The position numbers were made by a program, and so were the translations under genes. The notes under the pieces are model-generated. The model worked only from the letters and a program-made list of their open reading frames with translations, made no database searches and had not been told where the DNA came from. A DNA stretch of 64,000 bases, from NCBI GenBank assembly GCA_019426215.1, contig CM033402.1, positions 19,907,104 to 19,971,103 of the forward strand, read 5' to 3'. Every line of letters begins with the position of its first letter. The stretch's first letter is position 1. The DNA comes from Buddleja alternifolia (taxonomy: Eukaryota > Streptophyta > Magnoliopsida > Lamiales > Scrophulariaceae). Of this stretch, positions 21,621 through 32,889 are shown in pieces.

Positions 21621-23763
21621 TTATAGATTCATTAAGAATGAAGATGAACCATGTGTCTATAATTGTCCAGTGGGAGAAAGTTGACATTCCTAGTTGGTGG
21701 TCTCAAGTGGCATGCGAAAGGGTTTAGAAGGGAGGGGGGTTGAATAGACCCTGAAATCTTTTTCGACTTCAAAAATTTTGTATCACTTTTTAAGATTTTG
21801 AACGCTTGGTAAGCAAAGTGCTAGGTCAGGCGCTAAAGATAAGATAAGTTGGACTTAGTGATTTAGGCAGTTACCAAAGCAGGGTAATCCTTCAATCGCT
21901 TAATCAGGGTTAGCACAGCAGAAATGATTTTAAGCTTAGCGTTCTCTTTAACCAAATAGTCGCTTAACCGTTTTTAAAGCCTTTTTCAAGATATAATGTA
22001 AATGGTAAAGTAAAGCAATAAAATAGTTAATAACACAAGATATGTAAGGTTCACTGGGTGATGTAATCCCAGCTACGTCCTTCTTCTCCTTTACACTCGG
22101 AGGAATTCTACTAAGTTGATTATCGAAGGATCACACAGAGGCTTCTACAAAATAGAGGAAAGGGAAGATGATCTTGAGCTCCTTGATCACACAGACTTCA
22201 GCTCCAATGAAGATCTTCTTCAACAAGCTTCTCTCACACAGAAATGTTGCTTGTAAATCAACAAATTTCTCACTCAGAAGAAAGAGGTTGAGGTTTTTGT
22301 CACGGGTTTGTTTGATTTTAGGAAGTTCAAACAACTTGGGATATCTCAATAAGAGTGTAGGGTTCTTCTATGAAGATGTTTGAGATATCGGCGACTGTCT
22401 TTGGAATGTATATAAAAAGCTTGAAGGAATTTTTTGCTATGGACTTTATAAGCTTTTCTCAAGAATATTTTCAGCAAAGTTTTGACCTTTTCTTGTAAAT
22501 GAACGTGTTTCTAGGGTTTGCTAAAGGGTGCTATTTATAGAGAATTCTTGGAATTTGTCTGTTGGACACATGCAGGTGCATGTCTCTCACGCAACGCGTC
22601 AATGATCCCTTTTCTGACATTCCTGAATTTGTACTGTTTCTGATTAAACATAAGCAGACTTTGAACTCTGAATCCTGAAAGTCTAGTCAAAAGGTGGCTT
22701 GTCCACAATTCATAATGCCTTATCACATTTAATGCACTTATCAGGCATTTAATGCATTTTGAATTTATTTCCTGTTGGAAATAAATGTCTGTTGATGATT
22801 GCATTTAAGTCCTTCATGACTTGAGAATTTATTTCAGGTGAATCTGATCCTTGATCGCTTGAGTAATTTGATCGCTTAATTCATTACTTCTAAAATAGTC
22901 CTTTAGCATTTGACAGACGCTTAAGACAAATTCATCTTCACTTGACTTCAGACGATGATCTTCAACTTTATCTCTGACAGACTCACCTAGAATTCTATCA
23001 GCGACTCGGTATCTAATACTTAATCTAAAATCTACAAAGATAAAAATTACAAGTCTAACAAATAATAATACTTTCAAACGCTTATACAAATGTTCTATGA
23101 AAGCATAAACTTACATTCTTTTGGGGTCTAACATAACATCCTATTCTTGTTATCATCATAACATCTAACATGAAATTTCCTAACACAAGTGTTGTATGTA
23201 GATGACATACTATTAATGGGGGATGACGTAGGCTCATTGACATCAGTTAAAGCATGGATTTCAAGCACATTCTCCATCAAAGACTTGGGAGAAGCAACCT
23301 ACATTCTTGGAACTTGGATGATCAAAAATCTACGTCTGTGTTTATATTCACTCTGAATGGTGGAGCAGTGTCTTGGAAAAGTTCCAAGCAAAGCACAACT
23401 GTGAACTCCACATGCGAAGCTGAATATGTTGCTGCCTCTGAGGCGGCTAACGAAGCTGTTTGGATAAGAAAGTTCATGGATGAACTTCAAGTGGTTCCTA
23501 GCATGGAAATGCCGTTTTCACTATGTTTTGACAACAATGGAGCAATAGCACTGGCTAAAGAACCAAGGTCTCACAACAAATCAAAACACATAGAAAGAAG
23601 GTATCACATAATTCAAGAAATCATTGGAAGATGCGACATCGCCGTGCAGAAAATAGCCTTAGCAAAAAACGTAGCTGGCCCACTCACTAAGCCTCTATCA
23701 TCGGCGGTGCAAGACAAACATCTTGAGAAAATGGGACTCAATTACAAGAGCCATTGGCATTGA
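21615..23763 (+). pseudogene. Copia reverse transcriptase/RNase H remnant (Copia E)
   Basis: Left of LTR-D, the frame reads SYRFIKNEDEPCVYN, the block just upstream of the RT active site. Right of LTR-D (from 23186) it reads VLYVDDILLMGDD, carrying the Copia RT YVDD motif, and then a block ending SIKDLGEATYILG. A deletion and frame change near 23310 then joins directly to RNase H (23320-23763: GGAVSWKSSKQSTTVNS, CEAEYVAASEA, CFDNNGAIALAKEP, PLTKPLSS) with a stop after SHWH. RNase H and the PPT/LTR junction are well preserved; gag, protease, integrase and most of RT are gone. The element continues into LTR-E. Confidence 0.85.
21708..23185 (-). repeat. Solo LTR, family D, copy 1 (Copia type)
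   Basis: On the minus strand it starts TGTTAGGAAATTTCATG and ends in ...CAACCCCCCTCCCTTC... and CGCATGCCA. Pentamer caagt flanks both sides (21704-21708 and 23186-23190), one T being shared with the LTR end. The RT frame of Copia E resumes across it. The C-rich tail resembles the 3' end of some Sirevirus-type Copia LTRs; that assignment is tentative. Confidence 0.75.
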
Positions 23764-23785
23764 GTGTAAGTGGGAGATTTTTAAG

Positions 23786-25762
23786 TGTTATGCCCCCTAT
23801 GCCATTGAGGAATTAGATTTAATTGAGCATTTTATTTATATTGTGTAAACGTTTTTGAACATTAATAAAAGGCATTGAGTTTGTTCTTATAAATCTAATT
23901 GTGGCATTGAATGTATTGGATAAATAGGTCCTTCAGATCAAGGTGTACTCACCACTACTTATTTGATAAGTAGGAGCACTGGTGGAGTTAAGTGCTTGAT
24001 CTTATAAAACATGGTTCGCAAGTTAAAGAATCTTAATTGGGCGTTAAGATTCAACTCATATGACATTTACTTTGACAAGGAAGTGCTAGTCTTACACTGA
24101 TTGGATAGTGGGAGTTGGTGTCATGAATATGATTAACGGAGTTGACATATTCGAACACGACTCGTTGTAATACTATCACATGGGTTCTTACTCAGTGACA
24201 GTCAATGATAAGGATTACCTGTTACGATAGTATGAGTGAGCTTTAGACCTGAGGAGTCCTTTACATTTTGCTAGTACCATTGAATAAGTTATTAGAGTAG
24301 TTAGACCCAATCACCCGTTGGTAAGGTCAACCTCGAAGTACGATTCAACTGGTGCGTTCGATAATGGGAAGCAGACTGCCTATAAGGAATTCATGTCTAG
24401 AAAGTAAACAAGAAGAGATTTGTACATCATAAGTGTTGTGCAATTAAAGTCTTTGGCCAAAGCAAATAACAACTGACTTGTATTGGATACTAAGGACAAT
24501 TTGGTAACTTCACATCAATATGATTATATAGTACAGTATCAAGTTGTATGAGGTTGACATTCCATGACTCTTACTTGATCGGGTTGCGTCAGTGACGAGC
24601 TTATACACATATAGTAATTGTAACTTAAAGTTCGTGATGACGTATTCATCTCGCATTTGATTGGGTTTCAGTATAGCTTCATGGGATTGACTTGGTGATA
24701 ACTATATCCTTGGAATCCTCCCAATGCCAATTAATACAAGCCTAGAGAGTCACGCTATATAAAGATGATAGAATAAAAGAGTTTTTACTTCATAAGGGTA
24801 TTTTGGTAATTTCACTTAGAGTGAAAATTATTAAACTAAAAAGGGATATATTGATTATAATACATACATTTAATTATTGGAATTAAATATATTTATTCAA
24901 TCAATATAACTTAAAGGTTCGTGATGACGTATTCATCTCGCACTTGATTGGGTTTCAGTATAGCTTCACGGGATGACTTAGTGATAACTATGTCCTTGGA
25001 ATCATCCCAATGCCAATTAAGACAAGCCTATAGAGTCGTGCTACATAAAGATGATAGAATAAAAGAGTTTTTACTTCATAAGGGCATTTTGGTAATTTCA
25101 CTTAGAGTGAAAATTATAAAAATAAAAAGGGATATATTGATTATAAAACATATATTTAATTATTGGAATTAAATATATTTATTCAATCAATATTAATGGT
25201 ATTATTATTAATTTAGAATTAATAAAATACTACTAATTAAAAAAGTGGAGTATTTAATTAAATTGTCAATTGGATTGAACTTGGATTTTAATTAAATACG
25301 TAACACTGGGCTTGGAATTGGACGAGCCCAGCGACCCCATCCCTAGTAGCCAATTCGCGCCCCCCCCTCTCTATGCTTGGCATGGATGTGATTTTTATTT
25401 AATTACTTGGTGGTTAATTAAAATAATCATAACATCACTTACACTTTTATCTTGGAGAGTAAAAGAAAGTAAAAACATAAAAACTCTCTCCCTCCCATAA
25501 AGCCCTAGCCGTCCATCCCTGACTTAGGTGCGGAGATTGGAGCTTCAAGAACGAAGATCATCTTTGCGTGATAATCTAGAGGAATGAATAGATCATTGCT
25601 TCTAGAGATAGCTTGGCTAGAACTAAATAGTCATAAAGGTAATTGGATTACCCATCATCTTTTTAATTCCTTTTTGCGTTTATAAAAATATCAAAAGCAT
25701 GAATTGAATCCTAGCTTGTGAATCAAGAAAAATTTTATCCGCTAGAACGATGCACAACAACA
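23786..25762 (+). repeat. 3' LTR of Copia E (1977 bp)
   Basis: It starts TGTTATGCCCCCTATGCC and ends ...GATGCACAACAACA. It is preceded by a purine-rich tgtaagtgggagattttt. It contains a 287-bp tandem duplication (starts at about 24621 and 24908). The solo copy at 28312-30000 has this segment once. At its right end it abuts the 3' tail of an Athila-B LTR. Confidence 0.85.
24621..25190 (+). repeat. 287-bp tandem duplication inside LTR-E
   Basis: The word ttcgtgatgacgtattcat starts at 24631 and again at 24918. The whole unit (gggtttcagtatagcttc, ccttggaatc, aaagatgatagaataaaaga, ttaaatatatttattcaat) repeats with few differences. Confidence 0.9.
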
Positions 25763-25896
25763 AACTAAAATACAAGTTTATATGGGTTGTTCATCCTGGA
25801 CTTAATTGTCCACTTTATTACTATACACGACCAGTCCACTTGCTGTGAAAACACATGAGGATTTTTTGTGTCAAGTTTTTGGCGCCGTTGCCTGGG
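25763..25896 (+). repeat. Athila-B LTR tail with tRNA-Asp-type PBS
   Basis: Aactaaaatacaag...tttgtgtca (25763-25873) is the last ~110 bp of an Athila-B LTR. After agttttt comes TGGCGCCGTTGCCTGGG (25880-25896), matching the tRNA-Asp PBS with one mismatch. Only about 100 bp of leader follow before another Athila-B LTR begins, so the internal region of this copy is almost entirely deleted. Confidence 0.75.
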
Positions 25897-25999
25897 TTTA
25901 TATTGATAAGCGTAAACATAGGTTAATTAGTAGAATCAAGGTAATGATTAATTTCGTATCAACACATGAAGATTTATACTGTTAACCTATTAATATAAT

Positions 26000-27398
26000 T
26001 GATTATATTAATAGGGTGTGAATTTACTTGTTTTAGAGCCTCATATTTATGTGATTTATATTGGTCTATGAATGATTTATGCCACATATGCGTTTAATTT
26101 GTGTGCTTAAATTGAGGAAAAACGGACAAAAATGCAGTATTTCAGAATCTTTAGAGACCCAATTTGAGAAAGAGTCCTATTACAAAATTGTAGAGATATG
26201 GCATAGCTTCAGGTGGGAACTTGAATCACCCAAATCGGAGGTTTGTGGAGAAAGTTATGAAGAAACCAAAATCTCTACGCAGAAGGCAAAATGTTTACTG
26301 TTTCTAACATTCGAACGTTAGCTTTTGACGTACGGATGTGAGTCGGACGAGAAAACCAACAGATTTTACGCATTTCAATTCTAACTCAAGTTGGATTCTT
26401 TCCTTTCCACCCTTGTATATAGTAGATAAGTTCTTTATGGTTAGGAGGACAAACTACACATAAAATAGAGCCCTAATATGTTCTAGACTTAGTTTTTACA
26501 TATTCATGAAGATCTACACAAACCTTTGAGGTGAAGAAATCAAGAAGCTTGGAAGGGATGAAGATAGAGTTTCAACCATCAATTATACGAGGGAGTTTCT
26601 TAGATTTAGATTTATTTTTTTCTATGATTATGAATCTTTATCAAAGTTTCTGTCTTTTATCTTTTTTGATGAATTAGATTCTTCGAACTAAGGCAATGTT
26701 TAGGCTAAACTATGAATTTTGTGTTGTAAACTATGTTTTTCATTTTAATTTTATTGTTGCTTTGTGTTTTAATCTTGTTCTTAATGCTTCATATGATTAG
26801 CTACCATATGTATGAATTTTTGCTTAAATTATCTGTTCGGGAGAAAGTAATTTAAGGTGCAAAAAGGATTAATAACATCTTCTATGTTAGTTGATGCTAG
26901 GGATGGCTACACACTCCGGTTGTTGTTAGTCGGATTTATCTGAGGAAAATTTAAACCTTAATGCATGCAATAGAGATTGCTACAACCAATCTGGCATAGC
27001 TTATCAATATAGAGGGATCGAATTGATAATAATCTTAAGGAATTTTCCACCTTAGCAACATTAGTCTAATAAAATGAAAACATGATTTTAACAAGAATTG
27101 ATTAATTTATACCAATAAATGTGTCTTAGTTTCTCTCTTCCATAGCTATCTTGATTTCGACATCTTGCTTCTTTTATTTTGCTTCCATAATCTTTTAGTT
27201 AATTCTTGCTTTTAAGTTAATTTATTGCTTTTAAAATCTTTAAATCTTTAGTTTCTTTAAGTTCATGCTTGCTTTCATTTCTCATAAAACTAAAATACAA
27301 GTCTTTGTGAGTTCGACATCACGGACTTAATTATCTACTTTATTACTACGGAAGACCAGTCCACTTGCTATGAAAACACGTGAGTATTTCTCGTGTCA
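26000..27398 (+). repeat. 5' LTR of Athila-B element (copy B2)
   Basis: It starts at about TGATTATATTAATAGG (the usual TGATAGG with a small insertion) and ends ...TCTCGTGTCA. The promoter-region motif aacattcgaacgttag is at 26306 and a TATA-like tatatag lies about 110 bp further on. A PBS and gag follow. Confidence 0.75.
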
Positions 27399-27404
27399 AG
27401 TTTT

Positions 27405-27422
27405 TGGCGCTGTGTCAGGGAC
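27405..27422 (+). other. Degenerate primer binding site of B2
   Basis: TGGCGCTGTGTCAGGGAC lies 6 bp after the LTR end. It corresponds to the tRNA-Asp site with several changes. Confidence 0.6.
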
Positions 27423-27489
27423 TTGTTTAATTTTAATTTTTGATTTTATTGCAAGTTTTAATCTTCTAATTTTTTTTTAGGTTCGAATA

Positions 27490-28311
27490 ATGGCTAGCAG
27501 TTTTCTGGATATGACCTTATCGGAGAATCAACTATGGTTGCAAAATATCATCTTGGCTATGCAACCAACACCAGTGCGTCTTCCATCCGTTCGAGATAGT
27601 CAACCACCACAAATTCTTTTTATACCGGAACCTGTGGTTTTTCCGAATTTCACTACACCAATTTTCTGTATTCCGCATGAACTAATCACCATGGTACAGA
27701 ACAGCCCATTTTATGGGGATCCAAACAAATTTCCACATGAACACTTGGAGGATTTTGAGAATATCATTTATGTACATGTCCATCCAAGAGATGTCAATGC
27801 CACTAGCCATATTTTCCCCTCAAGGATAAAGGAACCACTTTGTATAAGTCTCTTATCTCATTGTCCATCACAATTTGGGGAGAGCTTGTTGAGAGATTCT
27901 TGCAAAAGTTATTTTCTCAATCAAAGATTGACAAACTCCATAGTGAAATACGAGGATTCAAGCAGAAAAAGGGGGAATCATTAGCGGATGCATGGTCCAA
28001 GTACAGGAGCATGATGAGAAAATGCCCAAACCATAATTACTCGTCGAGCAATCTTGTGCAATATTTTTATGATGGAGTTCGATCAAGGATAGATATTGAC
28101 TTAATACGAGAGCCGATGGTGATCTATTGGGATTGGATGCTCAAACTGCATGGAGAAAGCTAGAGCAGCTGGCTAAAGAGGATGAGCTATATCCTGAGGA
28201 CGATGAGGACCTCCCTCCTAAAAAAGTTGAAAGTCTTAGAAAGATTGAAGAAGAATCCTGTAAGCAAGAGGAATCTATCAATGAGCTTCATGAGATGTTG
28301 CATGTGTTAGG
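27490..28311 (+). pseudogene. Athila-B gag, frameshifted and interrupted
   Basis: It starts MASSFLDMTLSENQLWLQ at 27490 and continues with FYGDPNKFPHEHLEDFENI and VHPRDVNATS. After a frameshift near 27800 it reads WGELVERFLQKLFSQSKI and GFKQKKGESLADAWSKY, and after a second shift near 28130 it reads AWRKLEQLAKEDELYPEDD. The order is that of the A1 gag (FYGDP, HPRD, TWxELVxxFLxKFFP, ESLAxAW, ELYPEDD), so it is an Athila gag. It is cut at 28311 by a Copia solo LTR. A close relative lies on the minus strand at 57162. Confidence 0.85.
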
Positions 28312-30000
28312 TGTTATGCCCTCTATGCCATTAAGGAATTAGATTTAAGAGGGTGTTTTATTTATATTGTATGAATATTATTATTTGATTAATAAAGGGC
28401 ATTAAAGTTTGTTCTTGTAAATCTAATAGTGGCATTGAATGTATTGAAAAACTAGGCCCTTAAGATCAAGGTGTACTCACCACTGATTATTTGATAAGCA
28501 GGAGCACTGGTGGAGTTAAGTGCTTGATCTTATAAAATGGTTCGCGAGTCAAAGAATCTAAATTGGGCGTTTAGATTCAACTCATATGACACTTGCTTTG
28601 ACATGGAAAGTGCTAAAGTCTTACACTAATTGGATAGGGGAGCTGGTGTCATGAATATGGTTAACGGAGTTAGCATATTTAAACTCGACTCGTTGTTATC
28701 CCATCACATGGGTTTTTACTCAGTGACAGTCAATGATGAGGATTACCGTTATAATAGTATGAGTGAACTTTAGACCTGAGGAGTGATTTACATTGTGCTC
28801 ATACCATTGAATAAGTTATTAGAGTAGTTAGGCGCAATCACCTGTTGGTGGGGTCGACCTCGAAGTACGATTCAATTGGTGCATTCGACAATGGGAAATG
28901 GACTGCCAATAGGAGATTAACTGTCTCTAAAGTAAACGAGAAACAACCTATAAGTCATAGGTGTTGTGATATTAAAGTCTTTAGCCAAAGCATTAATAAC
29001 TGACTTATATTGTATATGAAGGGCAGTTTGGTAATTTCACATCAATATGATTATTAAGTACATTATCAAGTTTTATGAGTTTGACGTTCCATAACTCTTA
29101 CTTGATCGGGTTGCGTCAGTGAAGAGTTTATACTATATGGTATTTATAACATAAAGGTTCGTGATGAAATATTCATCTTGTACTTGATTGGGTTTCGGTA
29201 TAGCTTCACGGGATGGCTTGGTGACAACTATATCCTTGGAATCCTCCCAATGCCAATCAAGACGAGCCTAGAGAGTCGCGCTATGAAAAGATGATATAAT
29301 AAAGGAGTTTTACTTATTGAAGGGTATTTTAGTAATTTTACTTGGAGTGGAAATTATCAAAAAGGGATAAGTATTGATTATAATAAATATATTTAATTAT
29401 TGTAATAAAATTATTTTATTCAATCAATATTAATAGTATGGTATTATTAATTTAGAATTAATAAAGTACTATTAATAAAAGAGAATAATATTTAATTAAT
29501 TACCAATTGAATTGGACTGAGAATATTAATTAACTACTTAACACTGGGCTTGGAGTAAGAAAAAGCTCAGTACACCTATCCCTAGGGTAGGATCGGCTGC
29601 CCCCCTCATCTCCTTAAGTCAAGGAATAGCTTTTAATTTAAGCACCAGGTGTTTAACTAAAAATATAACTCAAGTCAATTTTTCATCTTAGATAGTGAAA
29701 AAGAGTAAAACATAAATCCTTGTCCTTCCACATAAACCCTAAGGCGCCCAACCCAGTCTGAGTTAGAGAAAGTCGAGCTTCAAGATTGAAGGTCATCTTT
29801 CGCGTGATTATCTAGAGGAAGGAACAATCCGTTGCTTCTCTTCAAAAAGGCTAGGCTTTTGTTTTCATCGAAAAAGGTAATCAAATTACCACCTATTCTT
29901 GATATCCTTTTTGTGATTACGAGATTATCAAAAATTTGAATTGATTTCGGCTATGTGAATCGATTAAACTTTTTATCTGCTGGTTCGATTCACAACAACA
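28312..30000 (+). repeat. Copia LTR inserted in gag-B (solo, 1689 bp)
   Basis: It starts TGTTATGCCCTCTATGCC and ends CGATTCACAACAACA. It is the same family as LTR-E but without the 287-bp duplication. Gag-B is on the left and its presumed continuation on the right. The flanking pentamers (ttagg, tgaga) do not match, so a target duplication is not shown. Confidence 0.8.
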
Positions 30001-30682
30001 TGAGATGATGAAAGAGAGATATATAGGGATGAAAGAAGGGCACCGCACAAAAGCCAATCATCGACTGACGCGTCTGAGGAAGCACCAAGGGCACTTCTAA
30101 GTAACATAGAGAACAGTCCTACAGTACAATTCTTTTCCATTACAGCGAAGGAGAAAGAGTTGAATTATGCAGAAACATCTTCTACACCCAGCACATCCGA
30201 ACATTCAGTGCCTCACGATCGAACGTCCCAAAAAAAATTTTAAAAAAAAATGCTACTCAACAGCATGTTCAAACGTGAAGAGGATGATGTCCGAACGTCG
30301 ACCAATCTATGGCCAAACATGGGGCCCTCCAACGTTCGAACCTCCGTGGCTGACTCCTCCGGCTCAATGCCGATGAGGAAAAGTTGTTATTGAATGTAGA
30401 AGATGATATGGTTATTTGTGATAGGTATGATATTTTTAGGCATCCACTTAATTTTGATTTGTTTTTACACATTGATGTTTTTTATCCTTTATGTGTTGAG
30501 CACTTTCAGGAAAAATGAGCTAATAATCTTTTAGATCTCTACATTATGGACTCCGCATATGTCAAAGTGATTGGTGAAGAAAACTGAGATTTTGTCTCTA
30601 GCTTGGAAAGAAGTCCACATCATCACCTGATGCATGGGGAAGAAAGAGTAATCGAGGTGTTGAGGGACCATACAAATGAAAG
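30001..30682 (+). pseudogene. Continuation of Athila-B after the solo LTR: gag tail and unidentified part
   Basis: From about 30180 to 30360 the sequence repeats variants of the motif aacgttcgaac (gaacattc, gatcgaacgtcc, gttcaaacgtg, gtccgaacgtcg, aacgttcgaacc), placed where the A1 gag has its GC-palindrome tail. From 30370 to 30680 there is frame-broken sequence that I do not recognise. Copia F begins at 30683. Confidence 0.5.
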
Positions 30683-31996
30683 TGTTATGTGCCCAGCGAG
30701 CCATCTGTTGGCTTGAACATTAACACTGTGTCAGTCTTATAATTAAGATTATATCAAAACCTGTTAAGGAATGCTTCTTTATTGTTATAACTAGTGTTAG
30801 TATAGATAAAGATCCCATGGATTACATATGGTTAGGGGAGCGGTCGGGATACATATGGAATGCTCTCAAAGACCGTAATCCTAAGTATGTTCCAAGTCAT
30901 AGAGGCTGTGAGATGTGGGATATCACTGGCCTAGTCAAGACTTGTTCATGTGTGTAACTCTCCCAAGAGGTCGACGCGTTCCATTGTCGATGGCTGGTAT
31001 GGCCAATGCATATATGAAGATCCATACTTTGGTATGGGATTGAACGACCCGCAAGGATTCCTCGTTGGTGCTGTCGAACTTGGAGTCCTTCGGTTTTCGT
31101 AGTGTGAGATAATCCTTAGACTCATTGGAAAGGGTACTACCCACTCTACTTTGATATGCACGTGCACTCCAGGAGAGTCATACAGCGTGTATGTTGAGTA
31201 TAGTCTGGTAGTTACAGTGGAACAATTGACAGTCGGAGGGGATTCATCCAACGTCACAAGTACCTGGTATTTCCTATGTGTTGAATGAAACTGGATCATG
31301 AAAAGTCTCTGGCTACAGCATTGTCTTCTAAGAGGGATCGGTGATCCCTGCTTAGAAGACCGGATCCTTAGGTGAACCAACATAGTCTTAGTTTCTGAGG
31401 CTATAAGGGCTTCAACTGTCACCAAACCTTAGGTCTTAGACAGAAAAAAAAGATGAAAAGATTCGACTCACACAAAGATCGAAATCTGTAGAGGTTTGCA
31501 TTTTCATCGTTAACATTTAGGAAGTTGTGGCGACGTTGCTAGACATCGAACCATGACCAATAGGTGCCTTGGGTTAATTAGTGAAATTAATCCAAGGCCT
31601 AATTAATTATTATGAATAATTAATCTAGCCTTTGGAAGGACTTATTGCTAGCTTGTTAATGAGCCTGAGGGGTCACATACAATACTTGGTGTAGTACCTA
31701 TTGCCTAATTAATTCTTTATGAATTAATGGAGAGATTAATTAATTGGAGTTAATTAAGTTAATTAATAGGGAAAAGGAATAAATTACTTAAGTGGTCTTA
31801 ATTAATAAAAGTTTTATTGTTTAATATTGGATTATTAAATTGGGAAAGCCTAGTTAATTAATTAGTGGTCTAATTAATTAATATATGAAAGAGGAAACAT
31901 ATATATATATAGAATTTATACACGTGGGGCGTGTATTTATATATGTGTATAGATTTGGTTGAGGATTTCATCTTGTTCACCAAGTCTATGTATACA

Positions 31997-32037
<41 letters not shown>

Positions 32038-32875
32038 CCTATAATATATTTGGTAGGATCTATTCTAATTAATTAGGTAACTAATTTATATGGAAAGATC
32101 TTATAAATATATGTTAGGATAAATATTGAAAATATGGAAATATCTTATTTGATAAGATATGATATATTTGATATATGGAAATATCTTTTTAGTTGGAAAG
32201 ATATCCAATTAATTAGGGAACAGAGTTTGAGAAAGAATGGAAACTAAATAAAATAACTTACATACATATATCACAAATGTGAACACACACACACTAAGGC
32301 GTGTGTATGTGTGTTGGGCGTGTAGCCCTATATATATATATATAGATATGTGTGTGTGTGTTGTTTTAGTTTTAATCAATAAATGAATCACTCAATTAAT
32401 TTTAAGTTTCTCTCAAGAGTTTTTCATAAAAAATAAGAACAAGGTTTTTAAGTATTAATTCTTTCTCTCCAACTCTTCCACCTCTTTCACAATATTCTTC
32501 CAACTCATGTGTTGAGTACGAAGAACACCAAAATATATTCCTACCCATTTCATAAGCCAAGATTCAATATTTTCCTTGCTAGCACTGGTGGAGATAATCG
32601 AGGGTACGAGCTAAGGTGTGGATAAAATTAGAGGCGCAACACTTGGGGCACTAAGGCAAATCTAATCCGGAGAGGTGTAGCAAGGAGTTTCTTAAAAAGA
32701 CGTTGCTGATTTTTGGTCTTCAAGAGGTAAAGACAAGTAAACTTTCTATAGGATAGTTTTTGAATCCGATAGTAACATGTCTACCTAGCCCTAATTTCGA
32801 GGATGTCGCTTTAATTTTTAAATTATATGTCTTCCGCTGCACTCGGCGTATCCAGGGGTTGTAACAATCCTAACA
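30683..32875 (+). repeat. Left LTR of Copia F (2193 bp)
   Basis: It starts TGTTATGTGCCCAGC and ends ...CAATCCTAACA just before TGGTATCAGAGCC. It has TG and TA dinucleotide runs around 31999-32036 and long ttaattaatt stretches. The same order of sequence, interrupted, forms the right LTR. Confidence 0.85.
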
Positions 32876-32876
32876 G

Positions 32877-32889
32877 TGGTATCAGAGCC
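32877..32889 (+). other. Primer binding site of Copia F (initiator tRNA-Met type)
   Basis: TGGTATCAGAGCC immediately after the LTR is the standard Ty1-copia primer site of plants. Confidence 0.9.

Noticed and set aside
28307..30005. Target duplication around the Copia solo LTR in gag-B
   Set aside because: Flanking pentamers ttagg and tgaga do not match; insertion is supported only by the LTR ends and gag on the left.
30946..31425. 159-codon minus-strand frame in the Copia F LTR
   Set aside because: It lies wholly within an LTR and is broken in the matching part of the right LTR, so it is chance.
31999..32040. TG and TA dinucleotide runs
   Set aside because: Simple microsatellites present in both LTR copies of Copia F; no further meaning.
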